Shown: positions 34,513 through 43,569 of the stretch, one piece after another
How positions within the stretch are numbered: position 1 is the stretch's first letter
Layout of the letters: the number at the start of each line of letters is the position of its first letter
Source: Gordonia amarae NBRC 15530
GTDB lineage: Bacteria; Actinomycetota; Actinomycetes; Mycobacteriales; Mycobacteriaceae
Length of the DNA stretch: 64,000 nucleotides
Assembly: GCF_000241345.1 (NCBI RefSeq)
Contig: NZ_BAED01000063.1
Span: forward strand, 1-64,000
Direction of reading: 5' to 3'
The notes under the pieces: model-generated
Seen by the model: the letters and a program-made list of their open reading frames with translations, nothing else
The model's database searches: none
Told to the model about the DNA's origin: nothing
Translations under genes and position numbers: made by a program

Positions 34513-35043
34513 TCACTCGGCATCCCGGGCCAGATGCGCGTGGATGAACCACTGAAATTTCTCCAATTCCGCAGTCTGGGTGATGACGATGTCCTGGGTC
34601 ACCGGATCGATGGGGCCGGTCACGTCGATGGCGGCGCGGTGCGAGGCGATGATGCCGGCGTAGACCGCATCCAGCGCCGCGAGATGCTTCTGCGCAGGGG
34701 CCCGCCGCAACTCGTAGTTGTCCCACGAGCGATCCTTCTCGATGGCGTCGGGCGTGCCGTCGGGCGAACCACCGAGGGTCGAGATCCGCTCGGCCAACTC
34801 GTCCGCGTAGCCACGTACCAGTGCGACCTGCGGGTCGAGCATTTCGTGGACGGAGATGAAGTTGGGTCCGACGACGTTCCAGTGCACGTGCTTGAGTGTC
34901 AGGTGCAGGTCGTTGAGTGCGCTGAGCCGCTCCTGCAGCGTGGCGATGACGGTCTGGCTGTCCACCCGGCTCAGACCGGTTCCGGTGCCGTAGTTTTCAC
35001 TGTCGTGGTGTTCATGATCTATGAGTGTCATGTTCGGGGGCAT
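34513..35043 (-). CDS. dps: Dps-family DNA-binding ferritin-like protein
   Basis: 176 residues from ATG 35043; ATG 35031 (MTLIDHEHHDSENYG) is an alternative. The Dps ferroxidase site is visible: LTLKHVHWNVVGPNFISVHE followed by MLD, including His54, His66 and Asp70, with the conserved HWN. Dps forms a 12-mer that stores iron and protects DNA from peroxide. The His-rich N-terminal extension (DHEHHDSE) may bind metal. Length fits mycobacterial Dps. It follows ispF by 39 bp on the same strand. Confidence 0.93.
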   Translation of the reverse strand: MPPNMTLIDHEHHDSENYGTGTGLSRVDSQTVIATLQERLSALNDLHLTLKHVHWNVVGPNFISVHEMLDPQVALVRGYADELAERISTLGGSPDGTPDAIEKDRSWDNYELRRAPAQKHLAALDAVYAGIIASHRAAIDVTGPIDPVTQDIVITQTAELEKFQWFIHAHLARDAE

Positions 35044-35082
35044 ACCCGGCGGCCGTGAGACCTAAACACGACCTCTGGAAAC

Positions 35083-35562
35083 TTATCGCCCGGAAGTATC
35101 CGACTCGGTGACCAGAGCGGTGGCCATCGCTGCCACCCCTTCGCCGCGGCCCGTCATCCCCAGACCGTCGGTGGTGGTTGCCGACACCGACACCGGTGCG
35201 CCGAGCGCCGCGCCGAGCACCCGCTGCGCTTCCTCGCGACGCGGACCGATCTTCGGCCGGTTCCCGATCACCTGCACCGCGCCGTTCACCACCACGAGCC
35301 CGGCGGCATCGACGAGCGAGGCCACATGCCGGAGCATCTCGACACCGCTCACCCCTGCCCACTCGGGGCGCCCGGTGCCGAACACCGACCCCAGATCGCC
35401 CAGCCCCGCGGCCGACAACACCGCATCACACAGCGCGTGCGCACCCACGTCACCGTCGGAGTGTCCCTCACAACCCGGCTCCCCCGGGAAAAGCAGACCG
35501 ACCATCCAGCAGTCGGACCCCGCGTCGACGCGATGCGCGTCCGTCCCGATACCGACCCTCAC
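35083..35562 (-). CDS. ispF: 2-C-methyl-D-erythritol 2,4-cyclodiphosphate synthase
   Basis: 159 residues from GTG 35562 ([15 protein letters not shown]), 13 bp after the ispD stop. IspF cyclises CDP-ME 2-phosphate in the MEP isoprenoid pathway as a trimer. The zinc ligands Asp8, His10 (GTDAHRV) and His42 ([12 protein letters not shown]) are present, and the active-site [11 protein letters not shown] and [14 protein letters not shown] regions match. A longer in-frame extension upstream runs through ispD and is not IspF-like. Confidence 0.95.
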   Translation of the reverse strand: MRVGIGTDAHRVDAGSDCWMVGLLFPGEPGCEGHSDGDVGAHALCDAVLSAAGLGDLGSVFGTGRPEWAGVSGVEMLRHVASLVDAAGLVVVNGAVQVIGNRPKIGPRREEAQRVLGAALGAPVSVSATTTDGLGMTGRGEGVAAMATALVTESDTSGR

Positions 35563-35575
35563 AACACACCCGCTC

Positions 35576-36283
35576 TCACGACACCAACATCCTGGCGATC
35601 CGCAGATCCCACGGCGTGGTGATCTTGAACCCCAGCGCATCACCCGGCACCACCGCTACCTCGATCCCGCAGCGTTCGGCCAGCCCCGCGTCGTCAGTGG
35701 CCAGACCCCCGTCGTCGGCGTGGGCGCGCAGCAGTGCGTCACGGGTAAAACCCTGCGGGGTCGCAACGGCGCGCAACGGCTCCCTGTCGACGGTTTCGGT
35801 GACGGCCTCGGCACCGTCGCCCGGCACGACTCGTTTAAGGGTGTCTACTCGTTTAAGGGTGTCTACGACGGGCAGCCCGGGAACCACCGCCTCATGCCCG
35901 GCCAGCACCGCGTCGAGCACCCGGCGGAACACCCCCGGCGGAGTCAGCGGACGGGCCGCATCGTGCACCAGGATCACATCGGCGTCGCCGCATGCGTCGA
36001 GACCGGCACGCACCGACTCGCTGCGATGGGCACCACCGGGCACCACCGTCACACCCGGCAACAACTCACGGGCATGACCGACCAACTCGGCGGGAACAAC
36101 CACCACCACAAATGCGTCGATCCCGGCGCCGACGACGCCGGAGACACAACGCTCCAGAATCGTCGAACCGCCGAGATCGACAAACGCTTTCGGGGAATCC
36201 TCCCCGAGCCGGACACCGGATCCGGCGGCCGGAACAATCACCCCTACGCGGGCCGAACCGCCCGCCAGTCCGGCGTCAGACAC
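35576..36283 (-). CDS. ispD: 2-C-methyl-D-erythritol 4-phosphate cytidylyltransferase
   Basis: 235 residues from GTG 36283, five bases after the carD stop; TTG 36286 is an alternative. IspD transfers CMP to MEP in isoprenoid synthesis. The nucleotide-binding [17 protein letters not shown] motif with conserved Arg/Lys, HDAARPL and [11 protein letters not shown] are present. Between [12 protein letters not shown] and GDGAEAV lies an 18-nt tandem duplication encoding VDTLKR twice, in the loop of the pathway substrate region. The gene pair with ispF and the carD leader is conserved from M. tuberculosis. Confidence 0.94.
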   Translation of the reverse strand: MSDAGLAGGSARVGVIVPAAGSGVRLGEDSPKAFVDLGGSTILERCVSGVVGAGIDAFVVVVVPAELVGHARELLPGVTVVPGGAHRSESVRAGLDACGDADVILVHDAARPLTPPGVFRRVLDAVLAGHEAVVPGLPVVDTLKRVDTLKRVVPGDGAEAVTETVDREPLRAVATPQGFTRDALLRAHADDGGLATDDAGLAERCGIEVAVVPGDALGFKITTPWDLRIARMLVS

Positions 36284-36288
36284 CAAAC

Positions 36289-36777
36289 CTACGAAGCCGC
36301 GGCCAGAACCTCGTCGAGAATGCTCGTGGCCTTCTCGTCGTCCGTGTTCTGCGCCAGCGACAGCTCATCCACGAGCACCCGGCGCGCACGCGTCAGGATG
36401 CTCTTCTCACCCGCCGACAGACCCCGATCCTGCTCACGACGCCACAGGTCACGCACGATCTCGGCAACCTTGATGATGTCGCCCGAGTTGAGCTTCTCCT
36501 GGTTGGCCTTGAACCGGCGCGCCCAGTTGGTGGGCTCCTCGGTGTGCGGGGCCCGCAGAACCTGGAAGACCTTGTCGAGACCCTCTTGCCCCACGACGTC
36601 GCGGACACCGACATCCTGAAGCTTCGACGACGGGATCTGAACCGTCATGTCGCCATCGGCCACCTTGAGAACGAGATATTCGATCTGCTCACCCTTGATG
36701 GTCCGCGTCACGATGTCCGCAACACGAGCCGCACCGTGACGGGGATACACAACGGTGTCGCCAACTTTGAAATTCAA
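36289..36777 (-). CDS. carD: CarD transcription factor (RNA polymerase-binding)
   Basis: 162 residues. The open frame begins at TTG 36777 ([19 protein letters not shown]), matching mycobacterial CarD residue for residue; GAAAGGGG lies 9 bp upstream, so a TTG start is likely. The N-terminal RNAP-interacting (Tudor-like) domain covers about 1-60 and the C-terminal DNA-binding domain the rest, with [20 protein letters not shown], the Trp wedge in [13 protein letters not shown], and [14 protein letters not shown]. CarD stabilises open promoter complexes. It leads the ispD-ispF cluster. Confidence 0.96.
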   Translation of the reverse strand: MNFKVGDTVVYPRHGAARVADIVTRTIKGEQIEYLVLKVADGDMTVQIPSSKLQDVGVRDVVGQEGLDKVFQVLRAPHTEEPTNWARRFKANQEKLNSGDIIKVAEIVRDLWRREQDRGLSAGEKSILTRARRVLVDELSLAQNTDDEKATSILDEVLAAAS

Positions 36778-37017
36778 TGTTCTATGCCCCTTTCGAGTGA
36801 GGCCAGTCTAACACGCCCCGTTCAGAGCAGTTCACCAACAGTGCAGGTCAAGGCACTGACGGCCTGCCGCACAGGCGCTTTCACCCAGGTTTCCCAAGGT
36901 CGCATACCACCGTGACCCACGCCACGCAAGTGCCTGTTTCACGACTGTTCAAAGCGCTCTCGGGACAACAATCCGGCGACCAATCTGTGACCCGGCAGGA
37001 CTAACCCTCCACCCGCC

Positions 37018-37057
37018 CACTACGCTGCGTAGTGCAGAGTGTGCGCGTTTCGCACAC
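37018..37057. promoter_or_regulatory. Palindrome and hairpin upstream of lpqE
   Basis: In the 310-bp gap between carD and lpqE, CACTACGC-T-GCGTAGTG (37018-37034) is a perfect 8-bp inverted repeat and GTGTGCG-CGTTT-CGCACAC (37039-37057) is a second. The first looks like an operator and the second like a transcript hairpin just upstream of the lpqE ribosome-binding site. The carD side of the gap shows nothing distinctive except AT-poor sequence. Confidence 0.4.
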
Positions 37058-37087
37058 CACCTTCATCTGAGGACCTTGGAGGAACGG

Positions 37088-37756
37088 GTGTCACAGCTTC
37101 ACAACAGGACACGGCGTCTGATGAGCGCCGCCGCGGTCGGTGCGTTCGGCCTGGCCATCGCGCTGGGCACCTCCGCCTGCAGCGCGGGTCAGGTGTCACA
37201 GACCACCAGTCAGGAACCCGCCGTCAACGGCGGCTCCGCGAAACTCGGCCCGCTGCTGCTTCGCGACGTCACCATCGTCTGGCCCACCGGCGACGCCAAG
37301 GCCACCGCCGACGCCGGCGGTCCGTACGACATCGCCTTCAGCATCAGCAACCAGAGCGCCACCGTCATCGACAAACTGGTATCGGTGACCGCGCCCCGCG
37401 GCACCGTCACCATCAGTGGCGACGCCACCATCAACCCCGGGCAGGCGCTGCTCGCCGGCGACCCCGAAGCCATCCCCGGAAGCGAGGAGACGACCGAGAC
37501 GAGCACCCCCAGCTCATCGGCCGCACCCACCTCCACCTCGGCGAGCCCCACCTCGACCGAAGAGGCCTCCGACGAATCGGCCGACAAGCTCAAGGTCACC
37601 CTCACCGGCGCCGGCGACACCGTCCGCGCGGGCATCAGCACCCAACTCGTCTTCAAGTTCGAGAAGGCCGGCGAGGTCAGGGTCCCCGTCCCCCTCAACG
37701 GCGGCCCCAACCTCAAACGCCAGGACAAGGTCCGCGGCGGAGACGCTGAACACTGA
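37088..37756 (+). CDS. lpqE: Lipoprotein LpqE
   Basis: 222 residues from GTG 37088 (VSQLHNRTRRLMSAAAVGAF), 4-5 bp after GGAGGAA. The lipobox TSACS gives a lipidated Cys. After it, AGQVSQTTSQEPAVNGG and LLLRDVTIVWP match the start of mycobacterial LpqE (Rv3584), and LVFKFEKAGEVRVPVP matches its end. A Ser/Thr/Glu-rich insertion (about 140-165) is extra. The fold resembles PCu(A)C-type or DUF461 copper chaperone-like domains, but no His/Met copper motif is evident. Context (carD upstream, radA downstream) confirms orthology. Confidence 0.88.
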   Translation: MSQLHNRTRRLMSAAAVGAFGLAIALGTSACSAGQVSQTTSQEPAVNGGSAKLGPLLLRDVTIVWPTGDAKATADAGGPYDIAFSISNQSATVIDKLVSVTAPRGTVTISGDATINPGQALLAGDPEAIPGSEETTETSTPSSSAAPTSTSASPTSTEEASDESADKLKVTLTGAGDTVRAGISTQLVFKFEKAGEVRVPVPLNGGPNLKRQDKVRGGDAEH

Positions 37757-37792
37757 GTTGTAGGCGCCCGCTCGCTTCGCTCGCGGATCGCG

Positions 37793-37887
37793 GGTCCTGC
37801 GGGCCGGGAGTCGTGTTCTTCCCTCGTCGCACTCGGTCGCAAGCTCCCTCCCGCTCCTCAGTCCAGAACACGACGGCCCGCCGGACC
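37793..37887. repeat. Palindromic intergenic element (family B)
   Basis: GGTCCTGCGGGCC (37793-37805) pairs with GGCCCGCCGGACC (37875-37887) except one position; inner GTCGTGTTCT (37810-37819) pairs exactly with AGAACACGAC (37865-37874). The core, read on the minus strand, contains GGGAGCTTGCGACCGAGTGC and GAGGGAAGAAC as in the other copies. The remaining gap (37888-38096) holds GC-rich repeat debris and a terminator. Confidence 0.85.
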
Positions 37888-38001
37888 GGGTTCTCGGCAC
37901 CCGCTCGCGGATCGCGGGTTCTCGGCGCCCACTCGCGGGTCCGGGGTCGTGACGTGTAACCGCTGGTTGAGGTGTGAAGAGCCGCCAGGCGATGAGCCTC
38001 G

Positions 38002-38040
38002 AAACCCGGTGAGATGACAATGTCGTCTCACCGGGTTTTT
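38002..38040 (+). terminator. Rho-independent-type terminator upstream of radA
   Basis: AAACCCGGTGAGA (38002-38014) pairs exactly with TCTCACCGGGTTT (38026-38038), an inner GACA/TGTC extends it, and TTTTT follows immediately. This is the most canonical terminator in the window and should end the lpqE transcript 55 bp before radA. Confidence 0.8.
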
Positions 38041-38096
38041 CGTGTCCGGGGTCCTGTCGGGACGGCTCTGTCGTAGGCGGCGATTAGGGTGATCTG

Positions 38097-39521
38097 GTGG
38101 CCAAACCGAAGATCAGTTACGCCTGTTCCGCATGCGGGTACACGCCGCCCAAATGGGTCGGGCGCTGCCCGGAATGCGGCGACTGGGGCACGATCGCCGA
38201 GAGCGGCCCGGCCCCGACATCACGCTCGGCAACCTCCGTCGCCCCGTCGAGCCCGGCACGGCGGATCACCGACATCGACGCCACCACATCCGTCGCAGTG
38301 CCCACCGGGATCGGCGAATTCGACCGCGTTCTCGGCTCGGGAGTGGTGCCCGGCTCGGTCATCCTGCTCGCCGGAGAGCCCGGCGTCGGCAAGTCCACGC
38401 TGCTGCTCGAAACAGTGAAACATTGGGCACGGCGCGGCAATACGGCGCTGTACATCACCGGCGAGGAGTCGGCCGGGCAGGTCCGACTGCGCGCCGAACG
38501 CACAGACGCCGTGCACGAGAACATCTTCCTCGCATCCGAGACCGACCTGTCGACCATCCTCGGTCACGTCGACGCCGTCGCCCCCACCCTGCTGATCGTC
38601 GACTCCGTTCAGACCGTCGTGGCCACCGGCGTCGACGGCGTCACCGGCGGCGTCACCCAGATCCGCGCCGTCACAACAGCTCTGGTGTCACTGGCCAAGA
38701 ACCGCGGAATCGCCGTGGTGCTCGTCGGACACGTCACCAAGGACGGCAACCTGGCCGGTCCGCGCTCCCTGGAACATCTCGTCGACGTCGTCCTGTCATT
38801 CGAAGGCGACAAGCATTCCACGCTCCGCATGATCCGCGGCATCAAGAACCGCTTCGGCGCCTCCGACGAGGTCGGCTGTTTCGAACAACACGACGACGGC
38901 ATCCACGAGGTGCCCGACCCGTCGGGGATCTTCCTGCACCAGCGGGGTGCGGACGTGTTCGGGTCGGTCACGATGGTCACGATGGACGGAAAACGCGCCC
39001 TCGTCGGCGAGGTACAGGCCCTCGCCAACGGCGACGACCTGCACAACCCGCGCCGCGCCGTGTCCGGTCTCGACGCGCAGCGCATCGCGATGATCCTGGC
39101 CGTCCTGCAGGCCAACGGATACCCGAAGGTGGGCAAGCAGGAGGTGTACGTGTCGACGGTCGGCGGCATGAAGGTCACCGAACCCGCCGTCGACCTCGCC
39201 GCCGCGATGGCGGTGGCCTCGTTCGTCAAACGCTCCCCCGTACCCCAGGACACCGTCGTCATCGGCGAACTCGGCCTGGCCGGCGAGGTGCGCCGCGTCA
39301 CCGGCATCGCCAGGCGTCTCGCCGAGGCCAAACGACTGGGCTTCGCCCGCGCCATCATCCCGGCCGGCACCGACGAGAAGCTCCCCGCCGGCATCAGGGT
39401 CACCCGGGTGAACAACCTCGGCGAGGCGATCATCGCGGGCGGCGGACGCGCGACGCGGCGCGTCAACGGAAAGCAGTCCACCGACGGCACCGCGCCGGAG
39501 GTCGCCGATGCCCCCTTCTGA
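38097..39521 (+). CDS. radA: DNA repair protein RadA/Sms
   Basis: 474 residues from GTG 38097 (MAKPKISYACSACGYTPPKW). RadA is a RecA-like DnaB-type helicase acting in recombination branch migration. The N-terminal four-Cys zinc finger (YACSACGY and GRCPECGDWG), Walker A GEPGVGKST, Walker B LLIVDSVQT, the RadA-specific IKNRFGASDE motif and the C-terminal Lon-protease-like domain ending ELGLAGEVRRVTGIARRLAE are all present. The last 14 bp overlap the next gene. The pairing with disA nearby is conserved. Confidence 0.96.
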   Translation: MAKPKISYACSACGYTPPKWVGRCPECGDWGTIAESGPAPTSRSATSVAPSSPARRITDIDATTSVAVPTGIGEFDRVLGSGVVPGSVILLAGEPGVGKSTLLLETVKHWARRGNTALYITGEESAGQVRLRAERTDAVHENIFLASETDLSTILGHVDAVAPTLLIVDSVQTVVATGVDGVTGGVTQIRAVTTALVSLAKNRGIAVVLVGHVTKDGNLAGPRSLEHLVDVVLSFEGDKHSTLRMIRGIKNRFGASDEVGCFEQHDDGIHEVPDPSGIFLHQRGADVFGSVTMVTMDGKRALVGEVQALANGDDLHNPRRAVSGLDAQRIAMILAVLQANGYPKVGKQEVYVSTVGGMKVTEPAVDLAAAMAVASFVKRSPVPQDTVVIGELGLAGEVRRVTGIARRLAEAKRLGFARAIIPAGTDEKLPAGIRVTRVNNLGEAIIAGGGRATRRVNGKQSTDGTAPEVADAPF

Positions 39522-40566
39522 AGACGAACGGATCCGGGGCCAGATCTGGCGCGGCGGCACCCGCGTCGACGGCTTCACCCTCGACACCATCGACCGGTAC
39601 CGCGACGACCCGGACGTGCTGGTCTGGGCCGACCTGGAGAACCCGACGCATGCGACGCTGTCGGAACTGGCCACCGAGCTCGACCTGTCGCCGTTCGCCA
39701 TTGAGGACACGCTGTCGGCCGCCGAACGGGTCAAGACAGTCGCCTACGCCACCCACACCTTCCTGATGGTGTACGCGGTGTCCCCCAAATTCCCTGCATC
39801 CGAGGATGATTCGGACGATTCGGAGTTCTCGCCGAACCGCGGTGGCGCGATCGGGTCCCGTCGCGCCGAAACCTTCGACCTGCACCGCATCTCCGTATTC
39901 ATCAAGGGCAACGCCCTCATCACCGTGCGCCGCGGCCCAGGATTCGACCTCGACGAACTGATGCGCCGCTGGGAAGACACCGGCGGACAGCAGTACGGAG
40001 TCGGGGCACTCCTGCACGGACTGCTCGACCTCGTCGTCGACGGACACTTCGACGCCGTCCAGGTCCTCGACGACCAGATCGAAGACCTCGAAGACCTGCT
40101 CTTCGACGCCGACGGCCGCTCCCATGACCTGCAGCGCCGCAGCTACAACGTCAGGCGCGACCTGGTGATCCTGCGCCGCGTCGTCCTACCGATGCGCGAG
40201 GTTCTCGCCACCATCCAGCGGCGGCGCATCGACAACCACGCGCCACCCGAACTCGACCCGCACTTCTCCGACCTGTACGACCACGCCCTGCGCGCGGCCG
40301 AATGGACCGAATCGTTGCGCGACATGATCGCGACCGTGTTCGAGACCAGTCTGTCCCTGGCCGACGCCCGACTGAACACGGTGATGAAGAAGCTCACCTC
40401 GTGGGCGGCGATCGTCGCCGTGCCCACCGCGATCACCGGCTTCTACGGCCAGAACGTGCCGTTCCCCGGCTTCTCGTCGACCACGGGTTTCATCGTCAGC
40501 TCGGCCCTGATCGTCGCGACCGTGGCCATCCTGTATCTCACCTTCCGCCGCCGGGATTGGCTCTAG
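39508..40566 (+). CDS. CorA-family metal ion transporter
   Basis: 352 residues from ATG 39508, overlapping radA by 14 bp. The cytoplasmic domain (1-290) has the usual helical funnel (DLVVDGHFDAVQVLDDQIED), and two C-terminal membrane helices follow. The CorA signature between them, normally G-M-N, reads GFYGQN here, that is Gln in place of Met. This gene is not present between radA and disA in M. tuberculosis. Likely substrates are Mg or another divalent metal. The positive C-terminal tail FRRRDWL is typical. Confidence 0.88.
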   Translation: MPPSEDERIRGQIWRGGTRVDGFTLDTIDRYRDDPDVLVWADLENPTHATLSELATELDLSPFAIEDTLSAAERVKTVAYATHTFLMVYAVSPKFPASEDDSDDSEFSPNRGGAIGSRRAETFDLHRISVFIKGNALITVRRGPGFDLDELMRRWEDTGGQQYGVGALLHGLLDLVVDGHFDAVQVLDDQIEDLEDLLFDADGRSHDLQRRSYNVRRDLVILRRVVLPMREVLATIQRRRIDNHAPPELDPHFSDLYDHALRAAEWTESLRDMIATVFETSLSLADARLNTVMKKLTSWAAIVAVPTAITGFYGQNVPFPGFSSTTGFIVSSALIVATVAILYLTFRRRDWL

Positions 40567-40573
40567 TGATTGC

Positions 40574-40917
40574 GGTCAGATCAGGCTCCGCCGGCCCCGT
40601 TCTTCACTCCGACCACGCGGGGCTCGTACCTCGCTCGCGTGTCGTCGCTCCAGAACGGGTCGCTCCGCCTGATCTGACCGGTGAATCTGTACGGTCAGAT
40701 CAGGCTCCGCCGGCCCCGTTCTTCACTCCGACCACGCGGGGCTCGTACCTCGCTCGCGTGTCGTCGCTCCAGAACGGGTCGCTCCGCCTGATCTGACCGG
40801 TGAATCTGTACGGTCAGATCAGGCTCCGCCGGCCCCGTTCTTCACTCCGACCACGCGGGGCTCGTACCTCGCTCGCGTGTCGTCGCTCCAGAACGGGTCG
40901 CTCCGCCTGATCTGACC
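40574..40917. repeat. Three tandem copies of a palindromic element (family B), 119-bp period
   Basis: Copies start at 40574, 40693 and 40812; each 106-bp unit begins GGTCAGATCAGGC and ends GCCTGATCTGACC, which are exact inverted repeats, separated by 13-bp spacers CGGTGAATCTGTA-like. Inside, CCCGTTCT pairs with AGAACGGG. The three units are essentially identical, so the array is recent. The gap from the CorA-like gene to the convergent thioesterase (40567-40968) contains nothing else. Confidence 0.9.
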
Positions 40918-40968
40918 ACGCGACCAAACATGTCGTTACCTTGGCGTCGGCCTGTTGCGAACGTGCTT

Positions 40969-41514
40969 TCAGGGCGCGAAGTAAGGGCGGTATTCGTCGG
41001 CGGCCTGGCTGTTCTCCACGTAGGCCGAGAAGTGTTCGCGCCCTTTGATGGTAATGAACAGGGCATGCGAGATCGCCAGCGGTTCATCCGAGTCAACAAG
41101 GTGCGCAACGCCTTTGGTGTAGATCTTGCGGCCCTTCATACCCAGCAGTTCGGCGTCGATGCGCACCACCGAGCCGACCGGCACCGGCTTGAGGTAGTCG
41201 ATCTCGAGGTGCCCGGTGACGGCCGCCCCGGCGACAAGTTTGGGCACCGCCCCCATCACCTCGTCGAACGCCGTCGACAGCAGGCCGCCGTGGATGACGC
41301 CGGGGCCGCCCTCCATCCACGGTTCCACCCGCATGTCCGCGTGCACGGTGAAGCCCTCCCCGGCGATGTTGACGATGTTCAGGCCGTGCGGCGACCTGTC
41401 GCCGCAGCCGTAGCAGGTGGCGTTGTGCATACCCACCGGCTCGCCGGGCTTGGCGGCCTTGGGGTGGCGGGTCACCGGGTCGAGGTCGGCGGGCACAGCG
41501 AATTCACTTCTCAT
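40969..41514 (-). CDS. PaaI/YiiD-type hotdog thioesterase
   Basis: 181 residues from ATG 41514 ([20 protein letters not shown]). The hotdog domain shows [14 protein letters not shown] at its start and [19 protein letters not shown], the H-G-G-x-x-x-x-x-x-D/E catalytic helix of the THEM4/PaaI group. A Cys pair (C-x2-C) precedes it, as in many actinobacterial members. It probably hydrolyses an acyl-CoA; substrate unknown. It is divergent from disA with 43 bp between starts. Confidence 0.88.
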   Translation of the reverse strand: MRSEFAVPADLDPVTRHPKAAKPGEPVGMHNATCYGCGDRSPHGLNIVNIAGEGFTVHADMRVEPWMEGGPGVIHGGLLSTAFDEVMGAVPKLVAGAAVTGHLEIDYLKPVPVGSVVRIDAELLGMKGRKIYTKGVAHLVDSDEPLAISHALFITIKGREHFSAYVENSQAADEYRPYFAP

Positions 41515-41520
41515 GAGTGG

Positions 41521-41540
41521 ATACGCTATTAGCCGACTCA
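41521..41540. promoter_or_regulatory. Shared motif between thioesterase and disA starts
   Basis: ATACGCTATTAGCCGACTCA lies in the 43-bp gap between the divergent genes and recurs at 45014-45033 with two mismatches. Read leftward it contains TAATAG and TAGCGT, plausible -10 hexamers for a near-leaderless thioesterase transcript. It may instead be a regulator site. Confidence 0.35.
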
Positions 41541-41557
41541 CAAGGAGGTGGCACAAG

Positions 41558-42655
41558 GTGCCCGACACTGACAAACACGGGACGGCCCGCGACGCACTGA
41601 CGCGGGAAACCCTGGCCCGTGTCGCGCCGGGCACCGGGCTCCGTGACGGCCTCGAACGGATTCTGCGCGGCGGGACGGGCGCCCTGATCGTCCTCGGCCA
41701 CGACGAGGAGGTCGAGAAGATCTGCGACGGCGGCTTCCGCCTCGACGTCGCCTTCGCCCCCACCCGGCTGCGTGAGCTGGCCAAGATGGACGGCGCGGTG
41801 GTGCTGTCCACGGACGGCGAGCGGATCCTGCGCGCCAACGTACAGCTCGTGCCCGACCCGTCGATTCCCACCGAGGAATCCGGAACCCGCCACCGCGCAG
41901 CCGAACGCACCGCCGTACAGACCGGCCATCCGGTGATCTCGGTGAGCGCATCGATGTCGATCGTCAGCATCTACGTCGACGGTGTGCGGCGCGTCGTCGA
42001 AAGCCCCGACCCGATCCTGTCCCGCGCCAACGTCGCCCTGTCGACGCTCGAACGCTACAAGTCGCGTCTCGACGAGGTGATCGCGGCACTATCGCGCGCC
42101 GAGATCGAGGACTATGTGCTGCTGCGCGACGCGATGTCGACAGCGCAGCGCATGGAGATGGTGCGCCGGGTGTCGGTGGAGATCGACGAGTACGTGCTCG
42201 AACTCGGCGTCAACGGCCGCCAGGTGAGCCTGCAGCTCGAAGAACTGATCCACGACAACGACACCATGCGGGAGCTGCTGGTGCGCGACTACTACGCCAG
42301 CCCCGAGCCGGCCACCACCGAGGAGGTGCGGCAGGCCCTGGAAACCATCGAGGCGCTCTCGGACGCCGACCTGCTCGACCTGACTCTGCTGGCCGGCGCG
42401 TTCGGCTATCCCACCACCATCGACGCCCAGGACACCGCGATGCGCCCGCGGGGCTACCGGCTGCTGGCCCGGATCTCGCGGCTGCAGTTCGCGCACGTCG
42501 ACCGCCTGGTCCGCAGTTTCGGCTCCCTGCAGGCACTGCTGGCCAGTTCGTCGGCCGACCTGCAGGCCGTCGAGGGCATCGGCTCCATCTGGGCGCGCCA
42601 CATCCGTGAGGGCCTGTCCCGGCTCGCCGAGTCGAGCATCGAACGGTACGAATAG
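41558..42655 (+). CDS. disA: Diadenylate cyclase / DNA integrity scanning protein DisA
   Basis: 365 residues from GTG 41558, with AAGGAGG upstream. DisA makes cyclic di-AMP from two ATP and is an octamer. The DAC domain carries Asp78-Gly79-Ala80 (MDGAVVL) and Arg111-His112-Arg113 (GTRHRAAER), the two catalytic motifs. The middle helical linker and the C-terminal helix-hairpin-helix ([20 protein letters not shown]) that binds branched DNA are complete. The radA-disA neighbourhood is conserved, here with a CorA-like and a thioesterase gene between. Confidence 0.96.
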   Translation: MPDTDKHGTARDALTRETLARVAPGTGLRDGLERILRGGTGALIVLGHDEEVEKICDGGFRLDVAFAPTRLRELAKMDGAVVLSTDGERILRANVQLVPDPSIPTEESGTRHRAAERTAVQTGHPVISVSASMSIVSIYVDGVRRVVESPDPILSRANVALSTLERYKSRLDEVIAALSRAEIEDYVLLRDAMSTAQRMEMVRRVSVEIDEYVLELGVNGRQVSLQLEELIHDNDTMRELLVRDYYASPEPATTEEVRQALETIEALSDADLLDLTLLAGAFGYPTTIDAQDTAMRPRGYRLLARISRLQFAHVDRLVRSFGSLQALLASSSADLQAVEGIGSIWARHIREGLSRLAESSIERYE

Positions 42656-42837
42656 CCAGTCCCCACAAAGAATACCCACGCGTCAGATTGCCGACGCACC
42701 TGAAACACCTCTGCGGTTCATCCGAAAACGCGCTTGAGGCGGCTCCGTGACTCTGTTTTGATGGTTGCACCGTGTCCTGTACCAAACGGTACGGACGCAC
42801 CAGAATACGTTTTCACAACGCATCGGGGGATGTTGTC

Positions 42838-43569
42838 ATGGCGGAGCCGGGTCTGTTCAGAATCTTTGTCGCGCGGCCTTTCGGGCTGGGCTGGAATGCC
42901 GCGGCCGTCGGAATGACGTCACGAGTCATCAAGCCGCCCAGCCCCCTTCGGGTCGCCGCCGGCGCCGCGGGCGTGACCGCGACCGCGTTGGCCTACTGGT
43001 ATTGGGACGGCGCGACCATCAGCATGGGTGATCTGATGGAGTCCGCGTGGATCGCTGTCCTCAAGGTCTTTGTCATCTCGGCGGTCATTGTCGCCGGAAG
43101 CGGTGTGGTGTCGTTGTTTTGGCCGGCGCACCGGGTGACGTCGGACCGGTTGTGGTTGATCCGGCGGCTGGGCGGCCCTGCCGTCGCGATCGGCACGAGC
43201 ATCGGCTCGCTGGGTGCCATTCTGCTTGTCGGATACCTCAGTTCCGCGGACTACACGCATCCGCTCCTCAAGGTGGCGCTGATCCTCACCTTCCTGCCGA
43301 TGACCGGCGCGTTCATCGGCGCGTGCGTCCTCGGTGTGCGGCACCAGTTCCGGCTCGCCGAGGCGCACCGGGATCTGGCCGCCGTGTGCATCGCGTTCAC
43401 CGGGGTGTGGGGCCTGGCGGAGTCGATCAGCAGGACCGCCGGTGGCGGCATCCACGGCCATATGCCCGTCGTCGTATGGATTCTGGTGACCTTTGCCGGT
43501 CCGATCGCGACGATCACCCTGGCCTGGCTCGACATCTACACGGCTCGGCAGGTTCCCGCCTCCTCATGA
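42838..43569 (+). CDS. Membrane protein of unknown function, about five helices
   Basis: 243 residues from ATG 42838 (MAEPGLFRIFVARPFGLGWN), 8 bp after GGGGGA. Hydrophobic segments fall at about 40-60, 68-92, 105-135, 140-165 and 205-235. A Pro-rich juxtamembrane stretch (SRVIKPPSPLRVAAG) precedes the first. No family recognised. It is one of two membrane-protein genes inserted between disA and the Rv3587c-like gene relative to M. tuberculosis. Its 3' end overlaps the convergent small membrane gene by 6 bp. Confidence 0.65.
   Translation: MAEPGLFRIFVARPFGLGWNAAAVGMTSRVIKPPSPLRVAAGAAGVTATALAYWYWDGATISMGDLMESAWIAVLKVFVISAVIVAGSGVVSLFWPAHRVTSDRLWLIRRLGGPAVAIGTSIGSLGAILLVGYLSSADYTHPLLKVALILTFLPMTGAFIGACVLGVRHQFRLAEAHRDLAAVCIAFTGVWGLAESISRTAGGGIHGHMPVVVWILVTFAGPIATITLAWLDIYTARQVPASS

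Noticed and set aside
40574..40917. Insertion sequence or transposon
   Set aside because: Inverted ends are present but no transposase reading frame exists; the units are 106 bp palindromes.
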